A stretch of DNA of 64,000 nucleotides from Symsagittifera roscoffensis (GCF_963678635.1 NC_087067.1:51326233-51390232), one strand, 5' to 3'. Positions 22,605 to 34,460 are shown, counted from the stretch's first letter. The notes: generated by a model from the letters alone, not told the origin. A program made the numbers and translations.

Positions 22605-23172
22605 TTTAGGGGGGAGGCGGGGGGGGGGGGGTGCAGACGAATGGAATCTATATTCGTCTGCCCCTCAGGGAATCGACACCCTCATCAACTAAAATGNNNN
22701 NNNNNNNNNNNNNNNNNNNNNNNNNNNNNNNNNNNNNNNNNNNNNNNNNNNNNNNNNNNNNNNNNNNNNNNNNNNNNNNNNNNNNNNNNNNNNNNNNNNN
22801 NNNNNNNNNNNNNNNNNNNNNNNNNNNNNNNNNNNNNNNNNNNNNNNNNNNNNNNNNNNNNNNNNNNNNNNNNNNNNNNNNNNNNNNNNNNNNNNNCCCC
22901 CTTTGATACTTTTTAAGAAATCCATTTTTGGCCGACCGACCCTTAAAATTTTCTAAAGGCGCCTTCGGCGCCAATATATACTAATTTTGAGGGGGGAGCG
23001 CGCGCCGAAAAAACGCAATTTTTCGGTCAAAATTTTCCAAAAAGTGCCTAAAAACGCCTTTTTTGACCTGTTTTTTCGTCAAAATTTTTCGTCAAAAAAA
23101 AAGGTCGTCAAAATTTTCGAAAATTTTTTGAAAATCCGCCCCCCCCCCTCGAGAAAATCCTAGATCCGCCCC
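22605..23172 (+). mobile_element. hAT-type MITE-like element containing the assembly gap
   Basis: The right half matches 18315-18650 (GGCCGACCGACCC, GCGCCTTCGGCGCC, GAGGGGGGAGCGCGCGCC) and ends AAATCCTAGATCCGCCCCTG, the inverse of a hAT-like terminus. The left half has a long G run and a 9-bp hairpin (CAGACGAAT/ATTCGTCTG). The middle is unknown because of 200 N. Confidence 0.6.
22697..22896. other. Assembly gap (200 N)
   Basis: Exactly 200 unknown bases, which suggests a scaffolding placeholder rather than a measured length. Confidence 1.
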
Positions 23173-24914
23173 TGTCCTTATGACATGTATTTTTTATGAT
23201 ATGTATTTTTTTAACTTGTGAAATTGTAATATTAGCGTCTTTTCGTGAAGCACTTTTTACAATTCTTACCTGAGTCAACCCGGGTATATTTTTGTTATCA
23301 GAAAAAATCTGATAAAGGTTTCATCCAAATAGTGGCAAGATTAAATAAAGCTTGAGGAATATTATTCAGTCTCAAAACATAAACAGCAGATAGTCCTAAC
23401 ACGGCGTCAAATACAGTAATACTGAATGATCAATGAAGTTTGAAACAGACACGAGTTTCAAATGACGTGCTTTAAAAAAGTCTCTTTATATATAATATAA
23501 CTTTAATTGTAAATCAGGTGCGGAGTATATTTTCCAAAAAGGGAATACTTACTTTAAGGGATTTTCACTCGACAACTTCAGGTATTTTTAGTTGCGCTGA
23601 TGATAGAAGTAAATGGACCTGCTTACGGAAATGGAGTTAGATCAGATGACAGTTATGGATGTATAAAGTTAGCAGCTTCCTCATATAGTCCCCAATTTCA
23701 TTTGATTTTGATTTATATCGAGGTAAAATTTTGCCTCAGCTCATTGTAGAAAGACAAAATCATCCTGAATTATTTTCAAAAAAAACTATTTGATTGGGTG
23801 CGAAAAATGGGTTCATGCACGAATTTTTAAAGTTGCGCCAGAAATTGAGTGAAAAATTGGACCAAAATTAAACTTGGATGCTGGGCAAAAAGTGGGTTTG
23901 AGAAAAAATGAAATGAGAAACACAAGTCTTACATTGAGCGAGTTTACCTGTTTGTATATTATTGTTTATTTCCCACACCGGATAGAAGGAGGAAGATAGT
24001 TTATTTTTCATAAGTATGAGGAAATGGAACCAAATGTAAAATACTGTGTTTGGTAGGCGGGAGGCGCGTTTTTGGCTTCCATTATTCACAGAAGCATTAA
24101 AAGATAAAGAAGCAGAATAAAAGAAGTATTAAGTGTAAAGAAAGGTTTCATTTGTACACCAGATTCACAGTGCCATATATTCATCCACCTTCGCTTTAAG
24201 TACTTTTCAATTGCTACACTGGTATAATATTTATACAATTCTGACCATTAAATTTCATTAAATATATCGCATAGATAGGATAACCATGCAAAATCAGGTC
24301 TAGGTGAGGTTTTTTTCTCACATAAATCCGGCAAAAAATAAAGCAGACGATTTCAAACCTGTTCAGCTATGTTATGTATCTGGCGTGGGAAACAAGCGTG
24401 AAAACAAGGAAAAATGTGTTCAGCTGAAGGATGTTCTTCTTGTTCATTTTGTTCATTTTTGTGCAGTTTTTTCTCAGGTAGCTCTTCTTTTTTGATCTTT
24501 TTTTTCGTTTCAGTTTATCAGTCGAAGCACTTTTAAAATGCAACTTTAACAGACAAAAGGCTTTTTAGACCACTCAAGATACCAAAATTGACGGATTTCA
24601 AAGCTTTCTTTTTTTGAAAATTTCAACAAAATGCTGCTTTCAAAACTGTTCTGGTGGAAAACAATAAGAAAAGACGAAGATTAAGCCTTACAAACAGTAC
24701 TAAAATAGTATCTAAAAGACACATTGTTCTTCTGCATTCTTCAAAAAAAATTTTTTAATGTGGCCAAGGATCGGATATGAAAAAATTTGGTAACTTAGGA
24801 CACTGGCATGAATTTGGGTGGAACTTACAACTTTTTTTCTCAATGTTGTTGTGAGAACTTGCTATGACAATTGAAAACTTCTTTATAAAACTAAAACGTA
24901 AGTGAGAATTTTAT

Positions 24915-25454
24915 CGGATCAATTGAGCAATCCCCCCCCCCCCGTAATTACCAATTGAGCTATCAATTCCCCCCAAGCAAAAACGGCGAGGCGCTTAATA
25001 AAAGCAAGTAGGTTGCTGATGTGTTCATAGCAAGCAATCAAGTGAGCAACTCAAGTTCGTTTTATATGAATATCGAGAAAAGTTTTGAACGACTAAAAAA
25101 TCGAAATTTATATAGTTTTTTTTGCAATTTTTGTTTGGGCGACCATTGCCTCTCATAGAGGACCAGGGTTGGTGCTATACCTTTGTATCTGCATACCAAA
25201 ATATGCTTTTCATTCATTTAGGGCAAAAAAGTCGCTTTATGCGCCTCAGTTTTATTGATACTTTTTTCACTCTGAATGTAATTTTTGAGCTTTGATATTG
25301 TAAAATTTTGCATTCTATATTCGTTGGAGAGCCTGGTTCAAGATTTCATATCATCCAAGTTTTTTTCAAGTGGTTCTTAAAAAGTCTCAAGTACCTACTG
25401 AGCTATTTCCCCCCACGCAAGTATGGGGGGGGGGGGAGATTGCTGAATTGATCC
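24915..25454. mobile_element. 540-bp inverted-repeat MITE with ATTTTAT target duplication
   Basis: The left end GGATCAATTGAGCAATCCCC and the inverse of the right end, GGATCAATTCAGCAATCTCC, form terminal inverted repeats of about 25 bases. ATTTTAT lies on both sides (24908-24914 and 25455-25461). Copies sit at 39651-40181 and 41619-42152 within duplication B. There is no coding capacity. The superfamily is not assigned; a 7-8 bp target duplication would fit hAT. Confidence 0.75.
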
Positions 25455-26144
25455 ATTTTATACCTTGCTTTTTAGACACCCACTCAAAAGGAAACTGTGA
25501 CGGAAAACTGTACTACTTTTGAGCTGGAGGCCCAATCGCTGAATAAATCGGAAAGGTCCTGCATGTTAAAAAAATATTTATATTTCTTCAGTCAAAATTA
25601 TGGGTGATGAAATAAATCAGGGGCTTCAGAAGGATGATTTTAATTTGACAAAGCGAGTTACCGAAGCGAGTTCACTTAACAAAACATCTGCCTAATGTTT
25701 GATCTTAATAAAGTCAAACACTAGGCAGATCTAGGGCTTTTTGCTTGAAGGAACGGTACTCAAACGTTTTTTGAAGAATTTTTTGATGTTTTTCAAAATA
25801 CCAAAAAGATATTTTTAAAATCTCTAATGTTGGTAAGTTTCTGCGCCGCATTCAAATTTTTCAAAATAATATCCCCAAAAAAGACATTTTGAGCTTTTTT
25901 TGGACTTTCAAAGAAAGTGACTGAATACTTGAGCTCGAAAAGATTTTTTTTTTCATACCATTTTCAACTTTTCACAAACCATTTTTGAACAGAAACTTTT
26001 ATACCATCCGAACACCACTGATGTCCTAGAATCAAAAAATACCTGTTGGCCGTTTTCGACGCGTAATGAGTATTTTGCAAATTTGTCTAATATGCGACAA
26101 TTAATTCGCGATAACTTTCGTGCTTTTAACGCGAAAGTGCCCGA

Positions 26145-26335
26145 AATGATGCTAATCAATTATAATGGATTTTCCTGGTCTGTCTCCATAAAATTCTAAA
26201 ATAATTGATTATAAAGGATTAATAATCGATTGTAAAAACAAAATAGAAATCAATTTCATCCATTAAAATCAATTATATTGAATTAGAAAGGATTATAACG
26301 GATTATATTAGGTTATAAAAATTAGAGTTTAAAAA
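26145..26335. repeat. Degenerate AATCGATTATAATGGATT repeat, left block
   Basis: Many imperfect copies of a self-complementary motif (ATTATAATCGATTATAATGG type). A matching block at 27117-27260 lies on the other side of the G-rich minisatellite. Equivalent blocks occur at 35140-35290, 35920-36080 and in copy B. Confidence 0.7.
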
Positions 26336-26589
26336 TATTTTATGAAGATGAGCCTGAAGTTTCCTAAATCTTGAATTCAATTATTCAAAGCTTGAACGTT
26401 GCAATTGCTAAGTCTTACAATTGCTAGAGCAAAAAAATTGTATTGTTTTCTACTTATGCTTTTCTTTATACTTACTACTAACTCCCAACATTCTTACTTT
26501 CTTCAGCTACCACCCCTCCCCTTCCACACAGTTTACCCCTTAGTTACAGTTCTCGTAAAAACACGTTAAAAAACCCTACGCGTACATCC

Positions 26590-27000
26590 TACCCCCTAAA
26601 ACGCACTCACACTTGGGGGTAGGTTGATGGGTGGAGTAGGTGGGGTAGGTGGGGATAGGTGGGGATAGGTGGGGGGTTAATTGGGGTAGGTAGTATGGGG
26701 GGAGGTAGAAGGGGGGTAGGTGGTGGGCATATGGGGTTAGTAGGTGGGGGTACATGGGGTTAGTAGGTGGGGGGTATATGGGGTTAGTAGATGAGGCGGG
26801 GTTGGGGTAGGTGGGGGTGGGGTGATAGGTGGCGGGGAGGCAGGTGGTGGTGAGGTACGTGGTGGGGAGGTAAATGGCGGGGTAGGTGGGAGTGTGGTAT
26901 GTGGGGGTGGGTGTTCGGGGGGGGGGGGGGGGGGACTGTTGAGGGTAGGCGAGGTGCATAAGTGGGGCGGGGATAGATGTGGGGATAAATGTAGGGGGAT
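26590..27000. repeat. G-rich GGTAGGTGGG minisatellite
   Basis: About 400 bases of degenerate GGTAGGTGGGGATAGGTG-type repeats with many G runs on the plus strand. The matching positions in copy B (about 41155-41225 and 43110-43185) hold only a short remnant. The Pro-rich open frames on the minus strand are a by-product of the repeat. Confidence 0.9.
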
Positions 27001-27116
27001 TGGTGTGAAATTTTTGGTGAGATTTAAAGTGTGAGTGATATGGTTTTGCAAATTTTAACTAAACGAGAGAAGGTTTCCAAATCGAGTGGTCTGTAAATAA
27101 TGCTCTCTGTGAGTTG

Positions 27117-27260
27117 TAATGGATTTTAATTGATTTATAATGGATTTGATTTCTCTAAACACAATGGGTTATAATGGATGTTAATCAATCGCGTGGTTTC
27201 AAAGGGTAATTGTAATCGATTATAAATCAGCTTTTTGTCCACAAAAATCGATTATGATCC
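27117..27260. repeat. Degenerate AATCGATTATAATGGATT repeat, right block
   Basis: Same motif as 26145-26335; together the two blocks bracket the minisatellite. Confidence 0.65.
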
Positions 27261-27499
27261 ATGAAACTTCACTGCGGTTGGCTTTTGATTCCGCCCAAGA
27301 ATCGTTCCAAATGGAATTGAGGCAACAAATTTTTTGTTATTCATACGTTACTAGACGCTCAGAGGTTTGTTTGTAATTGGCATAACGTTGGGGATTTTTG
27401 CATTAAAAATATGAAAAAAAAATTGTTTTTCTTTTTTCATTTTTTTGAAAGTTTTCTCAATTGTTTTTTAAATTGACGCTTTCAAGAAACTGCTTCAAA

Positions 27500-27553
27500 A
27501 ACGTTGAGGGAAAGTCGGAAGATTCAAGTTTTCACCCTGATACGAAGCATTTT
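27500..27553 (+). mobile_element. HINE-like 3' end upstream of a second copy
   Basis: AAAGTCGGAAGATTCAAG and CACCCTGATACGAAGCATTTTG match the family 3' end and run straight into the 5' end of the next copy, giving a head-to-tail arrangement. Confidence 0.5.
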
Positions 27554-27554
27554 G

Positions 27555-27933
27555 TTGTTCCGACTTTCGAAGAAAGTTTTTCCAGACAAATTTCTTTTTT
27601 TAACAAACTATTTTGTCGAAACTTTAAAGATAGAAAGTTTAGCCAATATGGGATAATTAACACCGAATTTATTTCGCGCTTTCAACGCGTAAGCCATAGC
27701 AATTGTTGTTGGCATGCTATTCGGTCTATTTATTACTTTGCTATATGGGAATGTATAACTCTGTATTTTACCAAGCGTGTAAGGATGTTTTTCAGAAAAA
27801 TCCTAAGAATCGTTTTTGGGAAATTTGTCCTTTTTGAAAAAATAATACGTTTTTGTAAAACACTTGCACTAGTCTCCAGAGACCTAAAAACAGTCGGAAC
27901 CTTCAAGCTTTTGCCCTGATACGAGAACTCTTG
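27555..27933 (+). mobile_element. HINE-like element, 379-bp variant
   Basis: Starts TTGTTCCGACTTTCG and ends AACAGTCGGAACCTTC, CCCTGATACGAGAACTCTTG. The shared ACAAATTTC and TTTCAACGCGTAAGC motifs remain inside. The 152-codon open frame 27461-27919 crosses this element and has no recognisable domain. Confidence 0.6.
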
Positions 27934-28459
27934 TTTTACATTTATTTTACGCTCTCATTTGTTTTACATTTATTTTCAAAATTAGTATGTATTAGAGCCA
28001 AAGTCGCTCGTAGAAACGTTTTAGCGTTTTAGTTTAGTTTTCAACGCTTTCATTTAACATTCCCCTTTTAACCAGTGCCAAAAAAAAAGAAACTATGAGT
28101 GACGAGGAGTCAATCTCCTCGGTGAAGTGCTAAAAAAATGAAAAACGAGCGGCATTATTTTGACTTTGAGATCAATTTTATCGAAACAGACTATGATTAG
28201 ACTCTGTTTTCAGAAGTCAGCCGTGGTACAACCCCATGATGCTGGCAGATACCAATCAACCACCCGTCAACACAGATCAGCACAAAATGATTGACGTATA
28301 ATTTCAATTGAACTATGAACCAATTTATATACCAAATTACTTTCCCCTTTTAACAATTAATTAAAATCATTGAAAAAGAATTGAAATGGATTTTTCAAAA
28401 AGTTTTCGGAAATGTTGTTGAATTTTGTAGGTCGACCAAATTGAATTTTGGATTTTTTT

Positions 28460-28720
28460 TGCGTTGCAGACACCTTTTTGGAAAAAGCAGGCCAAGATGC
28501 GTTTTAGGCACTTTTTGGAAAATTTTGACCAAAAATCCAAAAACATATTAGCGACGAAGGCGCCTTTAGAAAAACTCTAGCGTTAGCCAGCCAAAAATGG
28601 AGGTCTGGAAATAATACCAAAGGGGGAACCTTTGAGTAGTCTGGGGGTCAAATCCCTGAGGGGAAGGCGTCCACCGATCCGCCGCCAGGGATTCGACCCA
28701 CTCTAAATCAGCTCCTAGGT
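28460..28720 (-). mobile_element. hAT-type MITE-like element
   Basis: In minus orientation it shares CCTCAGGGATTTGACCCCC, CCATTTTTGGCTGGC and AAAGGCGCCTTCG with 18315-18650. It has lost the GAGCGCGCGCC block. Confidence 0.5.
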
Positions 28721-28729
28721 ATATCACTT

Positions 28730-29140
28730 TTTATTCCCTTTCTATTTGTGCTTACGTCCTCCTTTTGAAATGCGGTTGATAGTCACAGCCTCTATTTTTG
28801 TAGCCACTGCGCTCTTCGTCCTGAATATCTGGTTTTTCACTACTATATGAAAACAGCGTGTTACTAACTGTAATCAGGTACTGCTTTTATATTCAGCTAT
28901 TGGAAGATCAGATGTCACTTGTAAATACCATTTAAAAACCTCACCGCTAAACAGTACCAGATTATTACCATACAACCTCATTTTAATTATGAACCAACTT
29001 CTATAATATATAACAGGAGAGCGTCTCTCCGCCTCTTTCGCCCTGCTAACCGCCACTGCTATAAAACACAAAACACTCTACGACACGACTCATTTTTTGC
29101 TAACATGTTTTGTTGAGTTGCAGTATTCTTATCAAGTTCA
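28730..29140. other. No gene seen; AT-rich
   Basis: A 65-codon minus-strand open frame (28874-29071) recurs in copy B at 45058-45255 because of the duplication; it shows no recognised domain or splice context. Confidence 0.4.
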
Positions 29141-29149
29141 CTCTCCATA

Positions 29150-29420
29150 TACCTGGGTTGACCTCCATAGTCAAAAAATGCTACTCATACAATTCCATGC
29201 ATTAAGTCTATGAAAAAATACTACTCATACAAATTTCATACTTTTTGCTAAATTGGTGTCATCGAATTTTCAAAGATAATTTTTCTTGCTTCTGCATAAA
29301 ATTCGGTGTATCGTACTTAATAAGAAAAGAAAAACTTTTTGTCCAAAAATGCCAATAATCACTTCCATGTATGGAAATTGCATGAGTAGCATTTTTTTGA
29401 TGGCGGTAACAAAAAATTGT
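29150..29420 (+). repeat. Inverted partner of 31860-32098
   Basis: GTTGACCTCCATAGTC, CATACAATTCCATGC and GGTGTATCGTACTTAA are repeated in inverse order and orientation at 31860-32098, at lower identity than the 750-bp arms. The two outline a nested foldback element about 2.95 kb long. Confidence 0.6.
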
Positions 29421-30049
29421 TTTATTATTTTGTCATAAAAATCGGTATGTCGTTGTAGAAAAAGAAAAACTTTTGTCAAAAAAATGCTAAACAGAAGTTC
29501 CATGTATGGAAATTTCATGACAAGCATTTTTTTTGATTGCGACCGAATTTTTTTTCTAATCGGCAAATCGAATTGTGTACCCAAACAAACATTTTCCAAA
29601 AAAAACTTTTGTATACAAATTTTATTTCGTTGTGTGCATAGCGTAGTCCTGAATACACAAAAAAGGCAATTTTTTTGGTTTCTCAGAATATTTTTTTTTG
29701 AAAAACGCTAAAAACTTTTGCTTATTTTGTATCTTTTTCAATCTATGCGTTAAGCATTATATAAGAGTTTGAAAATTCAAATTTTGAAATAATCATCTTT
29801 GAAAAGTTTTGCCGAAAATGAAACGTTTGATGCTTTCAGAATATTGTTTGCAAAAGAAAACTGTTATACATTTCAGGTCGCTTCCAATGCATTGTAAAAG
29901 CGAGACGATCAAACCTTTGGTGGCTCAAGTTTTGATTAAACTTTGTTTTGTGTCACTTGTGTTCAATCGCTAACACATCCCCAAAATTAAAAAATAAAAT
30001 TTTGATTTTTTTTGGTTTTATGGGAAAATGCTAGGCATACAATTATCAA

Positions 30050-30800
30050 AATTGGAAATATTTTTTCCATACAATTTCATATAAATCCATATGTACAGTA
30101 AATAATATGAAGTTTCTATGATAAACAAATTCGCATTTATGAAGGTTCTGTGAAATTTGGTTTCAAACTTTGTTGGTCGAAGAGGTAAAGTCTCTGGAAT
30201 CCAAAAAAGTACACAATTACCAAGTATGAAGTCGTATTGATAATGCACCGTTTTTAAGGGTAAGTTATTTGAGTAAGTAAACGTATATTCGGCAGAGTGA
30301 CGAGCGCAAAAAAAAATTGCGATAGTTTTCGTGTGAAAATTTTTGGGTTTAACAACATCCTGTACAAATAATATGACGCAACGATACTCTCAGGAATTTT
30401 TGACTGGAGACATTCTCGGATCATTTTATATTTTGTTGCTCAGATTTAGCCAAAAAATCGGCCCGCAGCCAAGAAAGGCCAAAAATGACATTTAGGGGCA
30501 TCTTTTTTTTGAAAATTGAGTCTATCAAAATTGTTTTTCGTAGATTGTTGGTAGGATTTCTCAATCCCAAACAAATGTCGTAAAAGGAGAAAGCCATCAG
30601 AAATAATGTCAACAAGAATCGAGAAAGTAACCCCCTTCTCGCCTCTGAATTTGATTTCATTTCAACGTTTTACTTTTTGCTTGCTATCAATACTTAGGTG
30701 GTTCGAAGTGGGCTTAGATTTATGAAAAAAAAAACTTCTTTTTTTTCTGAAATGACAGAATAAAATTTTTGAAAACTTGTTGAAGAGCATTCCGAGGTTC
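30050..30800 (+). repeat. Long inverted repeat, left arm (about 750 bp)
   Basis: Runs in inverse register with 32145-32890 for about 750 bases at high identity, for example CCATATGTACAGTAAA, CTATGATAAACAAATTC, CTCTGGAATCC and GGGCTTAGATTTATGAAAA. The spacer is 1.34 kb. A transcript through both arms would form a long double-stranded hairpin. Confidence 0.8.
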
Positions 30801-31239
30801 CAATTAACCCGAGTTGACCAAAAATGTTAGTCATACAATTTTCATATATAGAAAAATGCGAATCATACACTTTTCATGCAATTCCATAAGTATAGAAAAT
30901 TGCATGAAAAGTCTATGATTGGTGATTTTTTTACATTTGAAAAAATTATTACTAGCATTTTCACATAAACCAAAAAAGTTGATTTTCTTTTCACTTGTGA
31001 CCGAAGACAAGTGACAAAAACCATGGTTTACTCAAAACTAGTCACCAAAAGTTTGATCGCCTCATACTTACAATGCATTTGAAACAATCTGAAATGTATG
31101 AGAAGTTTTTATATAAACAAGGATAGCCAATTTCTGTGCATGTTTTTAGAAAACTACGGTTAAGAAAGCTTTTTTTTCCAAATTATTGTAGTTTTTCGGC
31201 TTGATGTGATTAACGCATCTGACGTAAAAAAATCCATAG

Positions 31240-31860
31240 GCATTTTAAGCAGCCATTTTAACATTTGGGCAAATTGGACAAAAAATGTTTGTAAGAAAAA
31301 TGACTGAAGAACTAAAAAAATTTAAAAAAAACTTTTTTTCCAAAAATATTCAGTTTATTTTAAAATTTTTTGATTCCCAAAATGAAGCCAAGAAACTCCA
31401 AAACCTAGTTTTAAATCGTTGAAATTTACATGTAAAGTCATAAAATGGACATACTTAAGCTTGTACGCCCGCTCTCTTGCTTTATTTGCTCGAACTAAAA
31501 TAAAAATTTTAAAATTTCGATCCGGTTTTTCTCGACACTGGGAAATAGTTTTGGAAATTTTTAACTTGCTTCGAAACACGACTGAAAGGGCTTTTGACAT
31601 TAAAATATAAATTAGGCATTTTGAACAGCCATAAGAAAACAGGCAAATCGGGCAAAAAATTTTGTAAAAAAAATGACTAGAAATCTAAAAAAAAAAATAT
31701 TTAAGATTTTAAAAAGTTTTTGATTCCCAAAATGAAGCTAAAACACTCCAAAAACTAATTTTAAATGCTTGAAATTAAGTTGTAGGGTCTTAAACTGGGC
31801 ATATTTCAGCTTGTACGCCGGCTCGTTTGCTTTATTTGCTCGAATTAAGACAAAAATTTA
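31240..31860 (+). repeat. Two direct copies of a roughly 370-bp unit
   Basis: GATTCCCAAAATGAAGC, AGCTTGTACGCC and TTTGCTTTATTTGCTCGAA recur in order at 31240-31510 and 31610-31860. The TTAAGC...GCTC...TTTGCTCGAA...CGG...TTTTTCTCGACACTG pattern is also related to the element at 57258-57685. Confidence 0.65.
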
Positions 31861-32098
31861 GTCATTCAGTTTTCATACATGAAAATTATATTCATAGCTT
31901 TTTTCAACAAAAAGTTTTTGTTTTTTTTAGTACGATACACCGTATTTTATCATAAACAAGTAATTCAACAACAAGTAAATTCTTTGAAATTTCGATGTCA
32001 CCATTTCAGCAAAAATATGAAATTTGCATGATTAGTATTTTTTCAAAGACTTAGCTTATGGAATTGTATGACTAGCATTTTTTGTCTATGGAGGTCAA
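31860..32098 (-). repeat. Inverted partner of 29150-29420
   Basis: Ends GGAATTGTATGACTAGCA and TCTATGGAGGTC, the inverse of the motif at 29150. It lies between the two arms of the 750-bp inverted repeat. Confidence 0.6.
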
Positions 32099-32144
32099 AA
32101 CTTTAAGACAATTTTCAGAAATCTGAACTAATTTTGAACCTTCA

Positions 32145-32890
32145 GACTGCTCAGCAGCAAGTGCTCAAAAATTCTAATCTGTCATTTCTTTAAAAAAAAT
32201 AATTACTTTTCATAAATCTAAGCCCGCTTAGAACCAACAAATTTTTGATACCAAAAAAAAAAATTAAATGCGGAAATGAAATTCAAGGGCGGGAAGGGGG
32301 TCATTTTCTCGATTCTGGTTGACAGTAATTCTGATGGCTTTCCCCTTTGGTGCTTTTTACGACATTTGTTTGGGGTTGACGAATCCTACAAACAACCTAC
32401 CAAAAACAATTTTGAGTTTTGATAGTCTCATTTTTCAAAAAAAAAATGCCCTCAAACGTCGTTTTCGGCCTTTCTTGGCTGTGGGCCGAACTTTTGGCGA
32501 ATTTGAGCAACAAAATTTAAAATGATCGGAGAATGTCCCCAGTCAAAAATTCTTGCGAGCATCGTTGCGTCATATCATTTGTACAGGATGTTGCTAAAAC
32601 CAAAAGTTTTCAAACAAAAATGTTCGCAATTTTTTTTGCGCATGTCACTGTGCTGAATACACGTTTAGTGACTCAAAAAATTTAACCCTAAAAACGGTGC
32701 AGTATCAAAACGACTTCATACTCGGTAATTGTGTATTGTTTTGGATTCCAGAGACTTTGCCTCTTTGACCAACAACGTTTGAACCCAAATTTCACAGAAC
32801 TTTCATAAGTGGGAATTTGTTTATCATAGAAAGTTCATATTTTTTACTGTACATATGGAATAATATGGAATTGTATGGCAAAAAAATTTC
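32145..32890 (-). repeat. Long inverted repeat, right arm
   Basis: Inverse copy of 30050-30800. The best-preserved part is the outer half, TTTTGGATTCCAGAGACTTT through TTTACTGTACATATGG. Confidence 0.8.
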
Positions 32891-33396
32891 ATTTATGGGA
32901 GTTGTTTGAACAGAAATTTTGCTCACCCCGGGAACACATGTGAAAGAATGCTGTCCGTGAAATCCAGACGCGAGCGAGCAAAGTGTTGTGCTCTGTTATA
33001 AAACCAAGTTTGGCGTCGTATTTACCAAAAATTGGCAATTTATAGCAAATTTTGGCGTTAACAACTTGTCAAGTTTGAAAAAAAAAGTAAATGAAAACTC
33101 GAGTATTATCAGCTGTTTCGTGATTGAACTCTTAACTAGCTCTTCCGAAGTCACACTTTTGAAAAGTTTATAAGTCTATCAACCTACCAGTAGTCAAAAC
33201 TTTTGAAAATAATTTGCTACTTGATATCATTATAGTGGCTATATTTGCCTAAGCCAGTGTTTATATGAAAGCTTTTGTGATGACATGATAATTCATCCAA
33301 ATTAAAAATTAGTCAGACATATTTGATCTATCGAAAAACTGCCAATGATGATAGTGTTCTTCATTGACAGATATCTTTCTATCAAGAGCAAAATTA

Positions 33397-33705
33397 TTGG
33401 GGGGGGGGCTTTGTACTATTTTGAGATATCCATTTTTGGCGACAGACTCTAAAATTCTTCTGAAGGCCCCTTCGGCACCAATACATACTAATTTTGAGGG
33501 GGGAGCGCGCGCCGAAAAAATGCGATTTTTTTGGTCCAAATTTTCCAAAAAGGCTTTAAAACTTTTTTTTCCAGCGTCGCAGAAAATTAGGCCAAAACAG
33601 AGACTTTTTAGTTTTTTGGGAGAGCTCGAAAAATTAATTGGATCGACCTGAAGAAAAGGTCGACAAAATTTTCAAAAAATTTTGAAAATCCGTCGCAATT
33701 TTAGA
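33397..33705 (+). mobile_element. hAT-type MITE-like element with G-run left edge
   Basis: G10 followed by CTTTGTACTATTTTGAGATA, GGCCCCTTCGGCACC, GAGGGGGGAGCGCGCGCC and AAAATCCGTCGC. The copy-B counterpart (49521) has a longer G run, so this homopolymer varies between paralogues. Confidence 0.55.
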
Positions 33706-33709
33706 AAAT

Positions 33710-34330
33710 CTGACACAAATCTGATATAACTATCAAAAAAGAAAACAATTGAAGCTAAAACAAAGAATAAACAAGAGTAAAATAGTCAAGTCTGATCAAA
33801 ATGCTCAAATTTTCAAATTTAGACTAAATTTTTTTAATCTTAATAAAAACAGCTAAAAATCTATATTGGGTTGAACGGTTTTATATTTTGGCCCTTTCGG
33901 TTTTAAGCTTTTTGTTATGTGTTTCAAGTTTCAGCAGTGCTAAACGTGAATTAGTTCAATTTGGACTTGGATTTTGGAACTTACCAGGTAAACAACGATA
34001 AACATTTTAAATTTAACGGGCAAGAGAATTCGAACAGCGGAATAACTTAGCTTTGATTATCAATGCGGAAAAAGTAATCAAATTAACAACTATTTGAATA
34101 AGTCTTCAGGTGTTAGAAAAAAGCGAAGTAACACTACTTGTGCTATGGTCCTCAAATAAGAAGGGTATGACCAGTATCATTGAACTTTAGTTGAACTTGA
34201 TAGTTATTATTAATAAACAGATGAGATGAAAAGTGAAAAGTGAAAATATAAGTGATGGCAGGTATCTTTCAAATAACCCTTATTGAGACAATGATAGTAA
34301 TGTGATCACACCCCCACTCAAATTATGAAG
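33710..34330. other. No gene seen; AT-rich
   Basis: No convincing open frame or recognised repeat apart from membership in the segmental duplication. Confidence 0.4.
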
Positions 34331-34334
34331 TGAA

Positions 34335-34460
34335 CTTGAGCTGTTGCACTCGGGGGTTCATATCAATCCCGCACCTCTTAGACTGGGAGCCCAATCTATG
34401 ACTCCATATGTATCCCACGGGCCAAGTATCCGGATAACCCCCGGATAAAGGTCACGCTTC
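34335..34460 (-). repeat. Possible tRNA-derived SINE remnant
   Basis: On the minus strand GGGCTCCCAGTCTAAGAGG and GTGCGGGATTGATATGAACC look like an anticodon arm followed by a distorted B box. Short and decayed; the same sequence recurs at 50455-50580. Confidence 0.35.

Noticed and set aside
22596-22974. Open frames of 78-108 codons on both strands at the gap
   Set aside because: Most of their length is unknown bases in the N run; they are artefacts.
24304-24495. 63-codon open frame identical in both duplicated copies (also 39023-39214)
   Set aside because: Identity follows from the recent duplication rather than selection; there is no start context, domain or splice evidence.
26576-27051. 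Pro/Thr-rich minus-strand open frames of 104 and 127 codons and a Gly-rich plus-strand frame
   Set aside because: All are translations of the G-rich minisatellite and vanish with its contraction in copy B.
27461-27919. 152-codon plus-strand open frame
   Set aside because: It crosses a solitary HINE-like 3' end and then a second HINE-like copy. The copy-B equivalent is shortened and frameshifted (71 codons), so it is not under coding constraint.
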